DNA from: Ditylenchus dipsaci
Lineage: Eukaryota; Nematoda; Chromadorea; Rhabditida; Anguinidae
NCBI GenBank assembly: GCA_004194705.1
Contig: SADC01000138.1
Span: forward strand, 1 to 64,000
Length of the DNA stretch: 64,000 nucleotides
Direction of reading: 5' to 3'
Of this stretch, positions 12,575 through 24,786 are shown piece after piece. The notes beneath the pieces were generated by a model. It had not been told where the DNA came from and ran no database searches. It saw only the letters and a program-made list of their open reading frames with translations. The translations under genes and the position numbers were made by a program. Every line of letters begins with the position of its first letter. Position 1 is the stretch's first letter.

Positions 12575-12830
12575 CCTATTCAACAAAGATAGGGGGAGGG
12601 GTTTGCTTTGGTCCCTCCTGTTGAATTTCTTAATTATTTCTCAGGCTTAGAATTAGGCAAGAGTAGGCCAGAGCATGTTAGGACAGACTCAAACATGAAT
12701 CTAAGATATGTTTGAGTCCGCCCTAACATATGCTGGCATACCATAATCCAAGCCTTGAGCCTAAAAAATAACAAAAAACGACAACAGGGGGTACCAAGGC
12801 AACCCCCCCCCCCCACTTGTTGGATAGGGC
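12575..12830. repeat. Imperfect inverted repeat with dispersed motifs
   Basis: CCCTATTCAACAAAGATAGGG on the left pairs with a decayed TTGTTGGATAGGG on the right. Inside are GACTCAAACATG and its complement CATATGTTTGAGTC-like segment, and the GTACCAAGG motif. The same motifs recur near 27030 and 63460. Confidence 0.55.
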
Positions 12831-13078
12831 CGATTTCTTCATGCAGTAGATGGACGTCATTAAATGACAACTTCTTTTAATTTCGAACTTATGCAAGTGA
12901 AATTATATGTTTTGACACTCCTTGTACAGCTTTGATTGTTAAAACCAAAAAGTTTTTTAACTAAAAAAATAGTTAGTAAAAAAAATTAAGGTGTAATTTT
13001 AGAGGTTCCTTCGCATATTGAACGGGAAAAATTTATGCTTCCCCCCCCTAATGTCAAAAATAACAAAATTTAAACGTA

Positions 13079-13242
13079 CAAACCCATAAATAACCCCCAT
13101 AAATAACCCGTTTAAATAACCCCTTTTTGGGCGGTTATTTATGGGTATCTTTTAGGCTTAACTTCGGTAGGCAGCGCCTGTTAGGCCGTAATAAGGGGGA
13201 GGTATTTATGACCCTTTTTTTGGAGGAGGGGGGTTATTTATG
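13079..13242. repeat. Compact word element, ATAAATAACCCC
   Basis: Three to four copies of AAATAACCC(C) face the complementary GGGGGTTATTTATG and GGTATTTATGACCC within 165 bp. It resembles the ends of the larger word-bearing elements with almost no interior. Confidence 0.6.
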
Positions 13243-13555
13243 TCCAAAATCAATTTAAATTTAGATGTTTTATACCACTTTGAAAAAATTAACTGATTAA
13301 ACGAAAATTTCGGTTTGCAATCTCTGGTTTGGTTAACCAAAACTTTTGCTTCGGTTTTTTGGTCAACTGAACGGAAAATCAGTTGTGCGACAGCCCTATT
13401 TTCGAGTGAAAATTGTTGACTTTTGAGAGATAAATTCACAAAAATGGTTTAATAATTAGCAAATTTACCTTTTAAATGTTAATGTAAAATGTGTTATTTA
13501 TTTTTCTTTATTTGTGCTGCTAATCTCAAGCTTACCATAACAATCTAGTTTTTAG

Positions 13556-16500
13556 ATGACGCCACAGTTATTGTTGCATCACCCCAAAGACTGGGGTGCC
13601 TGTCCTAGGTTGCTGGTTTGTGGTTGGGACTTGGGCAGAACGTTGGCCACTATTGTGCTTGTATTTTCTGTAAAATGTGCTTTAGCAGATGCCTTCTCCA
13701 TCAGAGATGTGATTAAAGGTGGTGGAAAGAGGACTGTTGGTAACAATGAAATCGGTGAGCTTTTCGTTTCTTTTCAATCTCATGAATTTCGCCAAAATTA
13801 AAAGCCGAAACAGTAAAAAAGCGTGAAAATCCTAGACCGAAACTTGAAAAACTGCCGATAAAATTAACAGTCGAAATGAAAGTTTGTCTACTTCCTACAT
13901 CCGGCATGTGGCATATTATAAACTAGCTATTAATAATTCTAAAGCCCTTAATATCACCACTAAAATTAGAAAAAGGTTTGAAATTGATGAAACATGTCTC
14001 AAAAAAATAAAGTTGAAAAAAAAACTGAAAAAAGAGAATTATTTTTTTAAGTAGATGGGGCGATAAGGCAAAAAAAACTTTAGTGTTGCCAAAATTTCAC
14101 TGCTTTATGAGCTTTCTAAAGATATTAAATCAATCATATAAACCTAAAAATAGGAGCTTCGTTAGAAAAAAAAACAAGAAAAATCGCAGTATTTTATATG
14201 TTTGAAAGCTCTTTTCACTTATTACCGTAACAATTTAAACAAAAATATTTTTTCTTTCGCTTGCTCTCAAGATTGAATTTATGTGTGCTCGCCCACTCAG
14301 ACCACAATTGTTTTTTTAAGCTTTTAATGTGGGGGAGTGAGGTAGACTTGACTTCCTTTACCTCGTTTTTTCGGTTGTACTTCGAGTGCAATTTAAAAAA
14401 TTGAGTGCGATTAAAAAAGTAGTTACATAGATTTTTGTGATCTTTGATAAGTTTAATTATATAAATTATAGTTATTTGTCCAACATGGCACCCCTTTCAA
14501 TGCCCTAATGGAGACTGCATACCCATTAAATATTTGTGTGATGGAAGTCCAGATTGTTCAGACGAATACGATGAAAACAAGTCTATGTGTACAGCAGGTA
14601 ACTAATTTAAACAAAAAAGTTTGTACTCAAATGACGTTTTCGTGATTAACAATAATGCCTTTTTCGCCTCTTGAGAAAGATCAAAAAATTATCATTATCC
14701 GTAATTTTAAAGTTACTTTACTTACACCCATACAAACGACTATTAACTGGTGATAGTTTAGGATCTCCTAACAAATGTAATTTTTTTTGTGAAAATTTTT
14801 CTAAAATAGTCTGAAGTCATACTAAAATGTCTTTTAAATTCGGATTTGGTTAACATAACTTTAAGGAGCTGATATATAGCTATGAGGTTGTTCAGAAACT
14901 TCGCGACCACTCCTGAACACATTTTTTTGAATTATTCTAATTGATTTTAATTTTATTATGAATGATGACAATGATGGTATGACAAATTTTTTTAGCTGAT
15001 GGATACCCTTTGTTTTCTCGTCTCTCATCGACACATCAAATTCGTAAAGCCGCAATCAAAAAAACCAGATGCCTTCGAGTTGAAAAGTTCCTCAACGAAT
15101 AACCGAATATCCTGCATTACGTTCTGCAGTGAAGGAAAGAATTTAAAGTCGGCATAACCAAACTCCGGAAATATGGAAAGTGAAGAGGAGCCCGCAGAAA
15201 TTTTAGCTGATTTCTACCACTTTGCCTTTTCTTGAATTTTTCAACTCAAAGGCATCTGGTTTTTTGATAGCGGATTTACAGAGTTGATGTGTCGATGGGA
15301 GGCAGATCTAGAAAACGAAAAGTGTACCCACTGACTAATAAATTTGTTATCCCATCTTCATCATTATCGATATAAAAAGTTAAAAAATTAGAATAAGTCG
15401 TTAAATTAGAAGGCGAACTTTCTGAACAACCTGATATTAACGGGTGCGAGAAAAGGAAAATTTACGTTGATTTCAAATCATTGCAAAAATCTTAAAGATA
15501 CAGTTTTTCAGCTCTGAATCTCTTTAAATGGTGTTTGAAATGTTTATGTCAATAAAGTGACCACCATTTAAATGAGTACATTTTAAGCCTTTTCGGGTAA
15601 TTGTCAACAGCATCTTGGATCGTCTTCTGTGCAATCACTTCCCATTATTTCACGAGTGAAGATTTCACGAGATGGATTGTTCACAGTCAAAAGCATGCTC
15701 TAAGTCTCACAAAGCAAAAAAAAGTGCCAGAGAGGATGATTCAAGATGCTGTTGACAATTCTCCGAAAATATTTGAAAAAATATACTGCTGTATATGGTG
15801 GTCATTTCATTTAATGAAATAAATTTTTCATATACTAGTTGAAAGAAGAGATTCAGAGCTACAAAACTGTGTCTAAAAATTTTTTCAATGATTTTGAATG
15901 AACGTTAAAAGCAAGCGTAGAATTATCGCTGAACTTATCAGGAAAATACTTGAAAGGGTGAATTAAAAAAACTTTTCTTTAAAATTGTGTTTTTTTTTCA
16001 TTTCCGAAAATTAGATCATAAAGTGTCATAAAAAGATTTCCTACCCACTAGGGTGGGGAAATTCGCGCGAATATTGAAATAGCGCCGAATATTCGCGCGA
16101 ATATTCGGAATGTTCGCGAATATTCGCGAACATTCGAACTGTCGTCTTATGAACAAATGAAAAAGAAAAAACAGTAAATTAAATGCTTAAATAATCACAA
16201 CCGGCACTAAAACACATTCCAATTAGCTTCATTGACAATAAAATAAATTCAATCAACATTCAAAAACAATGTATCAGCGTGTTTTGACCAACACGCTTTT
16301 TTATCAACGAGCTAACGACTGGCTTTAATTTACATCACCAATTCAAAAATTTCGGAACTTTTGTTTTACCTTGGGGTCGGGGTAGTACCTAAGTTCAGTA
16401 AACTGAGGGTTACATTAAATGTCATTCATACGTAGCTCAACTTAAAGGGCATGCTCACCTGTTTAAATTTGTCCCCGCCAACTCAATTTTTTTTTTCGAA

Positions 16501-19500
16501 TTATTGGACTTCTGTACGGATTTTTCGGCTTGGTTTCTAACAAAACAAGGTCAAGAATTCAATTTTAGGTGTAGTTTTGTTAGAAACCAAATAAAAAAAT
16601 CCGTACAGAAGTTCAATGATTCAGAAAAAAAATTTAATTGGCGGGGACAAATTCAAACAGGTGAGAATGCCCCTTTAATGACTAGTTCACAATGGTGGAC
16701 TGCAGTCGCCACCCTTAGTCCGGACTCACAATCCGCTCTGAGGATTGTTTTTCATCTCAAGTTAGGATTGTTGTTAATTTTAGGTAAAACGGCTTTTAAA
16801 AAGACCTTATTTTTAAATCCAATTAAGATATGGGTCTCTAGCCGTTTTGACCAACACGCTTTTTTATCGACACGCTTTTTTATTTTATTTCGATTCAGAG
16901 TCTCTATTCGTAAATAAATTAGCTTTTTTTGAATTTTATTAGTTCTGACACGAAAAAATTGTTGAAACTCATTTGTTTTTGTCTCATCGAATCAGTCGGG
17001 CCTCTTGCATATTTTTTATCCTATATTTTTGTTGGGTCTTTTTTATTACGCCGCTGTACTGATGTATGTTACCCCGTATTATTTCACCTCCAGTCATTTC
17101 ACTTCCATATCATTTCACGCCCGATAAAACACCTTTTTTAATTTCATGTTTTTTTACAAAATTTCGTTTAAAAAATAATCGCTACATTGTGCTTGGTGGA
17201 AGTCTAATCTAACTTCAAATACGTTTGAATTGCTCTTTCGATATTGTGGGGTGCTTCGAAAGGGGTTGTCAAGATGCAAAAGATAAAATGTCACGATTGG
17301 AGCCGAAACCATCCAAAACTACTCCAAACACTTCTAACCACCGGAAACACCCAGGTGTTGGTACTCATCAGTGATGTATTTTCGCAATTTTTCGCTCCGG
17401 CTCTGGCTTACTTATTTTATGTGGCCGGTGCGGCGGTGCAGCACCTCCGCACCGGCACCGCACCGGCCGGTGCCTGGTGCGGTGCCGGTGCGGAAAATCG
17501 GTAGGGGTCGGTGCCAGTGCAGTGCCGGTGCGGAAAATCGGTAGGGGTTGGTGCCGCTTCGGAAAATCGTGAGGGGTCGAGACATCAAATTAAAAAGACA
17601 TCAACTACTATTGACTTACTACAGCTGTTTGAATGTTCGCAAAATTTATTTTATCGCGAACATTGCTTGCGAATATTCGCGAATATTCGCCCGAATATTC
17701 GGAGTTCCCACCCTACTACCCACCCTTTCTACTGTTAAAAATGCTCAAATTGGCGGTTTTTCAAACAAGGCAAACGTTTTCAGAGATGATGGCCGCCATC
17801 ATCTCTACAAATTGCTGCAAATTATTTTTTGACAATAAAAATGCAATTGCTAGAGTTTTTTTGCTATCTTTTAAATACTATGAGCCACTCTCTAAGCAAC
17901 TACCAAATTAAATTTATTTACAAACACCTAGATTCTGCTAAAAACTTAAGTTGCAAAATCAGTAATACTTAAAAAATGCTGCTTTACAAAAAGGTCCCAT
18001 CCCAAATGGGCTGGCTGTACTTTTAATAAATATTAAAATTATTGACACGTCATTCTGTTTTGCACAGACAAAAAAGAGTGTGATAATTGGCAGTGTTGTT
18101 TTCAGCAGTTAGACCGCCGGTGGAAGAGACAGCAAGTTTCCTGAGGGCGCTTCTAAATGCCCATGGCAACAATTTTCTTGTCAAATTGTTTGGTCCCAAG
18201 GCAAACAATCAACTGCAGGGCATGGGTGGTGTAGACCAAGTGGCTGTTGCTATTTCGCGTAAGTTTTTTAAGTTCAGTAAGTTTTAACACTATTATTGGC
18301 CAAAAACAAGGACATGAATTATTTGTTCTTAGCGTTGAAAATCAGCAAAACATTTTAAAAATGCAAACGATTACTCCATGCGAAAAATCATGTTTTTGGT
18401 TAAAAAAGTTTTTAAAAAGACTATTTTTTTAATCTTAAGAGTATTTTTTATGTCTTAGCAAACAGTATATATTGAAAAAAGGAGAAAATTCAGAAAAGAT
18501 AATTATTCTAAAGAAAATAAAGAATTCACATACTTTTGTAATTTAATATCTCATATATTTATTTGTTAATGCTTTTTTGTTTACTTTTTAAAAAGTTAGA
18601 ATTGAAAATTAGACCATTAAATTTTCATGTATAAAAAAATCAAAACTGTTCGCAAAATTTTCTTAGTTTAAGCTCCTAGAAACATACCTCTAACAACTGC
18701 CCTACCTAAAAATTACAAAATCTTTTTAAAAGGTACCAATGTTGACTCGAAAGCTTGCAAAAAGATAAAACTGAGTCACATGCAAAATTTAAGACGTCTA
18801 AAAATTTTCAAAGAGAATCAATCAGTGGTCTAAATTCTCAAAAAGCGCTAAGATGAAGGTAGAAGAATCAATTTCCGAAAATATGATAGGTGTAGTCTAG
18901 AAAGTGGTCTTAAGAGGAAAGAAATTTCGTGAACACGCAGATAAGGCAAAAAATATATCGTGGACGAAAAAATGGAAAAATAATGAATGAAGGGAAATTA
19001 CAAATTAAATGGTTTCGAGCACATTAAAGGAGGGGTGACAGCTGTTAAGAAGATAGTCTCGAAACGAAAGGATCAATCTAAGTTTTGTGTTTTTTAAATG
19101 TAGTTTTAGAGCATACATTGTCGACAACTCGGTGTTGAGATGTTGGACAAACTCCTGTCAAGACTATCTCCTTAACAGCTTTCATCCCTTCTTTAAGTTG
19201 ACTAAATCCTTAGTCCCTTAGTCAATCAAGAAAATAGACCTGAAAAAACAGTCCACATTATAATTTATTAAAGCACGTGCACAATGAGTGTGGGGCTGAG
19301 TGTGAGATTTGGAGTGTTTTTAACGTGGGAAGAGCTGTACTTTTCTTCTTCTTCATTGAAAAAATGTGTTGGTAAAATCTGGTAGCTATAATTCCGGTCT
19401 TCAAAATGAGCTGTGAACAAGATACAATTAATGGTAAAATGTTGTTCTTAGGTCCGTGTGTGCCTGAGTGCGGACCTAAGTATTTTTATTTATCAGTTGT

Positions 19501-19899
19501 CGCTCATCAATATTTCATTTTGAAGCCTCGAATCTTAGTTACCAGATAATACTGACAGAATTTTTATCAATGGAGAAGAAAAAAGTGCAGCTCTACCCGC
19601 ATTAAAAACATGCCAATCTCACATTCATTGTGCACGTGCCTTTAAAGTCCACAGAAAAAAAGTTAAAAACACCTTTTAAACCTTTTTTAACTTCGAATTT
19701 CGTTTCAAAAAATTTATTTTCAGAGTCTCCCACCATTGAGACATTTGCAACAGAAATGAAGTTAGAACCCCAAGAAATCGAGAGGATGGCTAACGTTCTG
19801 GAGTCCATAGTTTCTGGCAGCACATCCGAGCTTTCTGCTGACGAAGCTGGCGACTTCAGATTTTTTGTGCAGAAATTGCAGGAGACCGGCTTCTTCTGA
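13556..19899 (+). CDS. Prohormone-4 (IDLSRF-like) precursor with LDLa domain
   Basis: Secreted neuropeptide-type precursor, 217 aa, from exons 13556-13754, 14472-14597, 18106-18258 and 19724-19899. All junctions are GT/AG and in phase. A hydrophobic stretch at about residues 26-44 (TLATIVLVFSVKCALA) should act as signal peptide or anchor. It is followed by a short peptide ending GGG before Lys58-Arg59, a likely convertase site. Residues 69-106 form an LDL-receptor class A module with six cysteines (69, 77, 82, 89, 95, 106) and a DCSDE calcium motif. The C-terminal half (RPPVEETASFLRALLNAHG, then FFVQKLQETGFF at the end) matches the conserved tail of insect prohormone-4 as I recall it. The start ATG directly follows TTTTTAG, which could be an SL trans-splice acceptor. 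Introns 2 and 3 hold mobile elements. The family call is strong; whether the N-terminal peptide is released is inferred. Confidence 0.85.
16049..17715. mobile_element. hAT-like element, TAGGGTGGG ends, CGAATATTCG words
   Basis: The ends are TAGGGTGGGG and CCCACCCTA. They are flanked by a perfect 8-bp duplication CTACCCAC (16041-16048 and 17716-17723), which is the hAT signature length. Inside each end the palindromic word CGAATATTCG or its GCGAATATTCGC variant is iterated (16070-16135 and 17635-17700). Near the right end a second word array built on GCACCGG/CCGGTGC occupies 17412-17575. No transposase is seen. The element sits in intron 2 of the prohormone gene and carries a nested foldback. 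Confidence 0.8.
16444..16677. repeat. Foldback element, AAAGGGCATG ends
   Basis: The arms begin AAAGGGCATGCTCACC and end GGTGAGAATGCCCCTTTA. They contain TTGTCCCCGCCAA with its complement TTGGCGGGGACAA, and TACGGATTTTTCGGCTTGG-type arms around a centre near 16560. The same element occurs at 49171-50930, where it is interrupted by another insertion. Confidence 0.8.
19024..19196. repeat. Inverted-repeat element in intron 3
   Basis: The left arm TTAAAGGAGGGGTGACAGC and AAGATAGTCT pair with AGACTATCTCC and GCTTTCATCCCTTCTTTAA on the right. It lies in intron 3 of the prohormone gene and is a small MITE of unknown family. Confidence 0.7.
19268..19645. repeat. Inverted-repeat element with ACGTGCACAATGA ends
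   Basis: The left end TAAAGCACGTGCACAATGAG pairs with CATTGTGCACGTGCCTTTA at the right. A second inner hairpin (CTTAGGTCCG...CGGACCTAAG) lies at about 19448-19480. It is in intron 3 of the prohormone gene. Confidence 0.75.
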
Positions 19900-20071
19900 C
19901 CCATCCTTGTACTGACTTCTTGGAAATGGCATTCCAACCATTTAGAGTATATTTTTATGTGTGATTGCTACATTTTGGCTTCCTGGTGAGCAATTGTTGA
20001 TTGATCTTTTTGACGGCAATCATTTGCTATTTACACAATTTTTTGTATGGAGTAAGTAATAAGACAGATTG

Positions 20072-20077
20072 AATAAA
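20072..20077 (+). terminator. AATAAA poly(A) signal of the prohormone gene
   Basis: AATAAA lies about 175 bp after the TGA stop of the last exon and is the first canonical signal in that direction. Confidence 0.5.
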
Positions 20078-20079
20078 CT

Positions 20080-21470
20080 AATTGGTTGACAACATTAGTG
20101 CTAATAAATTAAATTTTTTTCAAACAACATCTGTAATTAAACTGTGTGTCGGTAGTATAATAATTTTTGCGTAATTATTCGTAATGCCTTATGCCTCTCT
20201 ATCACGTCATAAAAGTTAGTCTAAAGCTTTTTTTGGTTGTAAATTAACACTAAAAATAATTTACATTTTATGCTACAATTTAGGCAATGGCGTTGCCAGA
20301 AAATTTTTAAGCAAAAGCCATTTTAATATAATAAACTTGCTATAAATGTATAACTTTTCAACAAAGGTTTGTTGAAAAGTATTTGTGCTAATAAGCAAAT
20401 CAATAAGGTTAGTCGTTATCCGAGGGGTCAGAAAATTTATAAAAAATATTGACCCTACTTGGATATACCCCCCCCATCATTTTTTTTAAAAGTGTTTTAA
20501 AACACCTTATCGACTCAAAATCGCCTCAGGAGTTCAGAAAAGACATTATTTTTGAGTTCTGGTCAATAAAAAGTTAAATTTTGGACACTTTTAATTTCGA
20601 CTTTTTACCTGTTTTACCACGTTTTTCAATATGGGACTTGTCACCATGATTAACACAATTATTGTTGATCACTCGGGTGGTTATTTGTCACGTCCTATCC
20701 AGTTTTTTGTACTGAGAAAGCTAAAAAAAATTAGCCCATAATTATTTCAGGATCGCCCTAAAAATGACATTTTCGAAAATTGACAGCCCATGTGCCTTGG
20801 GGGACCAAGGCATATTTTCCGTCAACATTTTTTTTTCGAAAAATGTTAATTCTATGTTTCTAAGGGTAAATCGATAACGTAGCTATCAACATATCACTCA
20901 CTCAGTCTTTCTACCCGCTTAATACATATCGCCTGTTAAGGCGCCTGTTCGTCTTGTTGGTAATAATGGTTTTCGGATAAATACTTTAACTGTGCAATCT
21001 TTCAAATTTATTTTTGTATAAATTTATAAAATAAATTTATAGTTTGTAGTAGCTGTGATTACTTGTTGAGAAATCAATGACATTTATTAACTCAAATTAT
21101 AGAAATGCAAAAGCAAAAGACCATGCAATTTATAAATGGAACATTTTTTATCTTGCAAAACTAAATGTTAAATGCTAAAAACTGTTTATTTATCACAGGT
21201 CAAAAGAATGCTTTACAAATATGCATAAAATAATTTTTCTCAGAAATCAAAATGCCACAACTAAAAGATACCCCTTTTCCAAAAAAAGGCAAAATTCACC
21301 TATTTTAGAATATGTCGAAGGCAAAATCGAAGAAGCTAAGGATTTTTCGAAAAGAACACAATCTTGTGGCCGAAAATTAAATTACATATGGGACAAAGAG
21401 TAATTGAAAAAGTTGTTGCGAGCATATTTTGTTCTTTTAGGAGGCAAATCAATAGAGGTTTTATGGTATG
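20080..21470. other. Intergenic, nothing coding recognised
   Basis: It holds a CCTTGGGGGACCAAGGCA palindromic motif near 20795 and AT-rich sequence between two convergent genes. A TTTATT at 21185-21190 could be the minus-strand poly(A) signal of the sphingosine kinase gene. Confidence 0.4.
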
Positions 21471-21472
21471 TA

Positions 21473-24162
21473 TTATTCTCTAGCTTGTCTAGCAATAACT
21501 GTGGCTTGAAGCAAAGAAGACACTACTTGAAAAGGAGCTCCGGATTCACACGGCTCACCGTCCAAGGCCACATATCCACCTGCTCCAGGTGCTGGTTCTA
21601 CTCTACAGGCAAGCACTGGAATAGTCTATAAGGAAAACATTACAAGTTATTTCCATGGAAAATAATTTATAGTTAAACCTGTAAGCATGCATGATTTAAA
21701 TGGGAACACTGGTTTATAGTCAAAAGCAAGTGAGCCATGTGCAAGCGTGATTTAACCGTTCTCCAGTCCACAAAAGTTAGATAGAATACTTCTTCTTCCA
21801 ACCGAGAACAAGGCATGTACGGCAAATCACTGCCTGAAAGTAAATAGCATGAATTTCCTTGCAAAGCTTGTTTAAAATACCTATATGAGACATAGACGAG
21901 AGGCAAACCATCACAAACTCTCCTTCTATGACTTCCCAGTTAGAGGGGGCTGGTTGATCAAGACTTGGAACCTTGAACAAGAGTTTTCTACTCTTTTAGC
22001 TCAAATTGAAGTTAAAGTACCTTGCCATTCAACACATAAGTTCCTTCAAAAGCTTCTTTCACGGAGCTGACACCTGATTGATTTGTGTGATCTAGTTCAG
22101 CAATTGAAAATTTAGTTACGTCTTCACACTCAAGTGACTTTCCCAAATAAATTTCTGTCAGCATTGGCTTTGAGCATGGTTTTACGGATGAGTCGATTGT
22201 TTTTGACTGGTAGGTAAGAAATTCTGCCTTTGTAGTGAGCAACACTTGGAAGTCCTGAGTGCGAAAAAAAAATATACCGTATTTTCTCTAATAGAAGCTC
22301 AACCTCCTATATTTTGAATAAGAATTCAGAGTTAGGGCAATTTTTAATTGACAATAACAAGATTTTTAGAGGGTTGAAGTATAGGAGCCCGTGGGCTTCA
22401 ATTAGAGAAAATACGGTAAGTAATTTTATGCACTGAAGCAGTAAAATTATTACGTATGAGTCTAATAAATGCTTCCATGTGAAGTCTGATCATACCAGCC
22501 CATCGAAAGCGTTCACTACCCAGGTCTAAAACATCGCATATCATATTTTTAGCTGAATTTTAATAGCCCACCAATATCTGCAACCAAGCCCCAATTCATG
22601 CTCATAAACATAGGCATGTGTACAGGCTGACCATTCTTGAGTGTTTGCACGTGATAAAGTCGAAGAGGCCTATACCTTGGTCTGACCATCATTAATGCCA
22701 TCTCTTTGCAAAATTCTCCTCTCGGTGGGAATGGCTCACTAATTTATATATGGTTTATAGTATCATATAAAAATTTACATACTTTGACTGAAATGCAATT
22801 GAAGCAGCTAGAGCATTGCTTGTGCCTCCTGGGATGTGTAAAATAGGTAGTTTTAAGGCCCTTCTTCGGTCTTTTCTTGTTAACAGTCCGAGAATAACTT
22901 CAGCCACCAATCCATCACCACTCACAATTCCTATAGCTGAGAATTCATCTAGATCAATTTCTTGTGCAATTTTTGTAGCATGTCCTCGTTCTGCTTAAAC
23001 AAAAAAGTCCCGTGTAGATAATGTGACTTCGTCTCCGAGTTTCATTGCGAACACTAAAACTGTGGTCAGAATTGCAGACTGTGCAAAATGATACCTCTGA
23101 CTCCCGCAGTAAAAAAACCGACCGGAACTAACACCAAAATTTCGATTTATGTACGAAAACCGGGCCCAAATTGATTAGCACACAGTCTGTGACTTTTACT
23201 TCAGTTTTAATATATACAATAAGAGTCGGATTTGCACTATGCGTAAATTATCGATTCCCAACGTGAAAGTACTTACAGGTTATCTTAGTTTCATATAAAA
23301 TGTTTGCTTGCTGAAACACCGGTTTTGCTAATTGCGCCCACAGGTCTAACGCCTTTTGTTGACCACTAAATGGATTGATGAGAACAAGAACTTTTGTTTG
23401 ATTGTTTCGAGGCGAATGAGCTACAAAAAATTGAACTTTTTACTTTTCTTTCTTTTTTAAATTTACTAAAATATATTTTAGGCTAATTTTTTAGACGAAT
23501 CTTGACCAAAACTATGCGCTGTCATCAATTTTATAATGATATTATTGATAGGTTTGTGATTTATGAGCATAATTACTGTCTATATCTATCACTGCTTCCT
23601 TTCTGGACGAGAGATGGTGGATGTAAAAGCCTGGCTCTCTATTCTTTCTAGCCTCTGTATTCTTCTCGCGTTTATTAGAAAGTGTACAATTGATAGAGTG
23701 TAAACGGTAATTATGCGTCAGCTTACACCCCCTTAATTCAGTCTAATCAAAACTTACGAGAAACCTTTTTCTGCGTCCGCCATGAAAATTCTTTATAAAA
23801 ATTAATAGAGTCCTTGAAGCAGAGTTCAAAATTTTTTGCCTCTCGCCTTTTTCCAATACCATTTTTAACGTTGACTAGAATTTGAGTGAATAGTGTGAGT
23901 TTATCTAAAACAATAGTTTTTCATCACCATATTACTTATAAAACACACCTTTGACTTGTTCCGCACACAAAATATCATCGAAATGAATGCGAAAGGGTTT
24001 CGGCAAAGCTGTTATATGAAGAAAATCATTTTGAGTATTCCAGGAAGCACAACACACAGCTCCGTTAGTCAAATTTAAATCTTCTTTTTCATTTTGTAGA
24101 AATATTTCACGAATAAAACCCTCATAAATTCCGCAACTGGCCGAGCCGTTTGGATCTTCCAT
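21473..24162 (-). CDS. sphk-1: Sphingosine kinase
   Basis: Lipid kinase that phosphorylates sphingosine to sphingosine-1-phosphate. Ten exons on the minus strand: 24162-23949, 23874-23758, 23420-23277, 22993-22783, 22738-22572, 22525-22454, 22254-22021, 21971-21881, 21833-21679, 21625-21473; about 518 aa. After an N-terminal PH-like region comes the DAGK-type catalytic core: KVLVLINPFSGQQKAL (nucleotide-binding loop, about residue 120), SERGHAT, VSGDGL (182-187) and IPGGTSNALA (212-221). Later motifs are MNWGLVADID, SERFRWAG, HYKGRISYLP, PAPSNWEVIEGEFV and ALDGEP near the end. All follow the order of animal sphingosine kinases. Junction phases agree except in the exon at 22254-22021, which is one base too long: the YLP motif and the following exon are in different frames. 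Either one base is inserted (A5 run near 22203) or a 40-nt intron with a weak GTCAAA donor is used. Confidence 0.92.
22277..22416. repeat. CCGTAT-family element, word GAAGCTC
   Basis: It begins TA-CCGTATTTTCTCTAATA and ends TTAGAGAAAATACGG-TA. The word GAAGCTC at the left is matched by GGGCTTC at the right. It lies in a 199-nt intron of the sphingosine kinase gene. Confidence 0.85.
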
Positions 24163-24786
24163 TGCAGGGCAAATCGATCAATAAATTGCAAGGACCTATT
24201 TCATTTCTTTTAAATAGAATGACAGGGAACAACCTTTTCAAAGGACCAATAATACAAAAGAAGATATGGCAGTCCTCAATTGATTGCTGTTTTCGCTGAC
24301 TTCTCTTTTTGTTGTGCTAGCTTTCTAGCAATAGGTTTGCTTGCAGTGTGGAAAGCTTGTCTGTATTTCTTTCTTTCTCTATATGAGCAGAATATGTAAA
24401 GGTGTGCAACAACACTTATACATATATTAACACACTAAATTAGAATCAACTGTGCTTCCTTGATATTTAAAAGAACTTATACTTTTCTAATTTTCACAAG
24501 CATCTCAAATATAAGTAAAAAAGTAAAGTACTAGATTAAAACCTTTGCCTGAAAGTGACAAAATAGACATATCGAAGACTACTTTTCAGAATGCTGATTG
24601 AATATATGCCTTTGACCGTTCATTGTATGCAGGATTGTTCTAACGCCGGCGGTACGCCGCCGTTTAATTTCAGCCGGCGTTTAAAGGCGTTATTTAAACG
24701 CCGGATAATCGCCGGCGTTTGAGAGGCGTTACGCCGCAATCCAAACAAACGCCGGCGTTAGAGTCGTTGTTAAAATATATACAATA

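Larger units (their letters stand above)
8675..13050. other. Intergenic region with short repeats only
   Basis: There is no convincing coding exon. A half copy of the CCGTAT family is seen at about 8985-9009 (ATTAGAGGAAATACGG). A G run near 9970 and a C run near 10500 are prominent. Many short open frames lack splice support and families. Confidence 0.45.
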
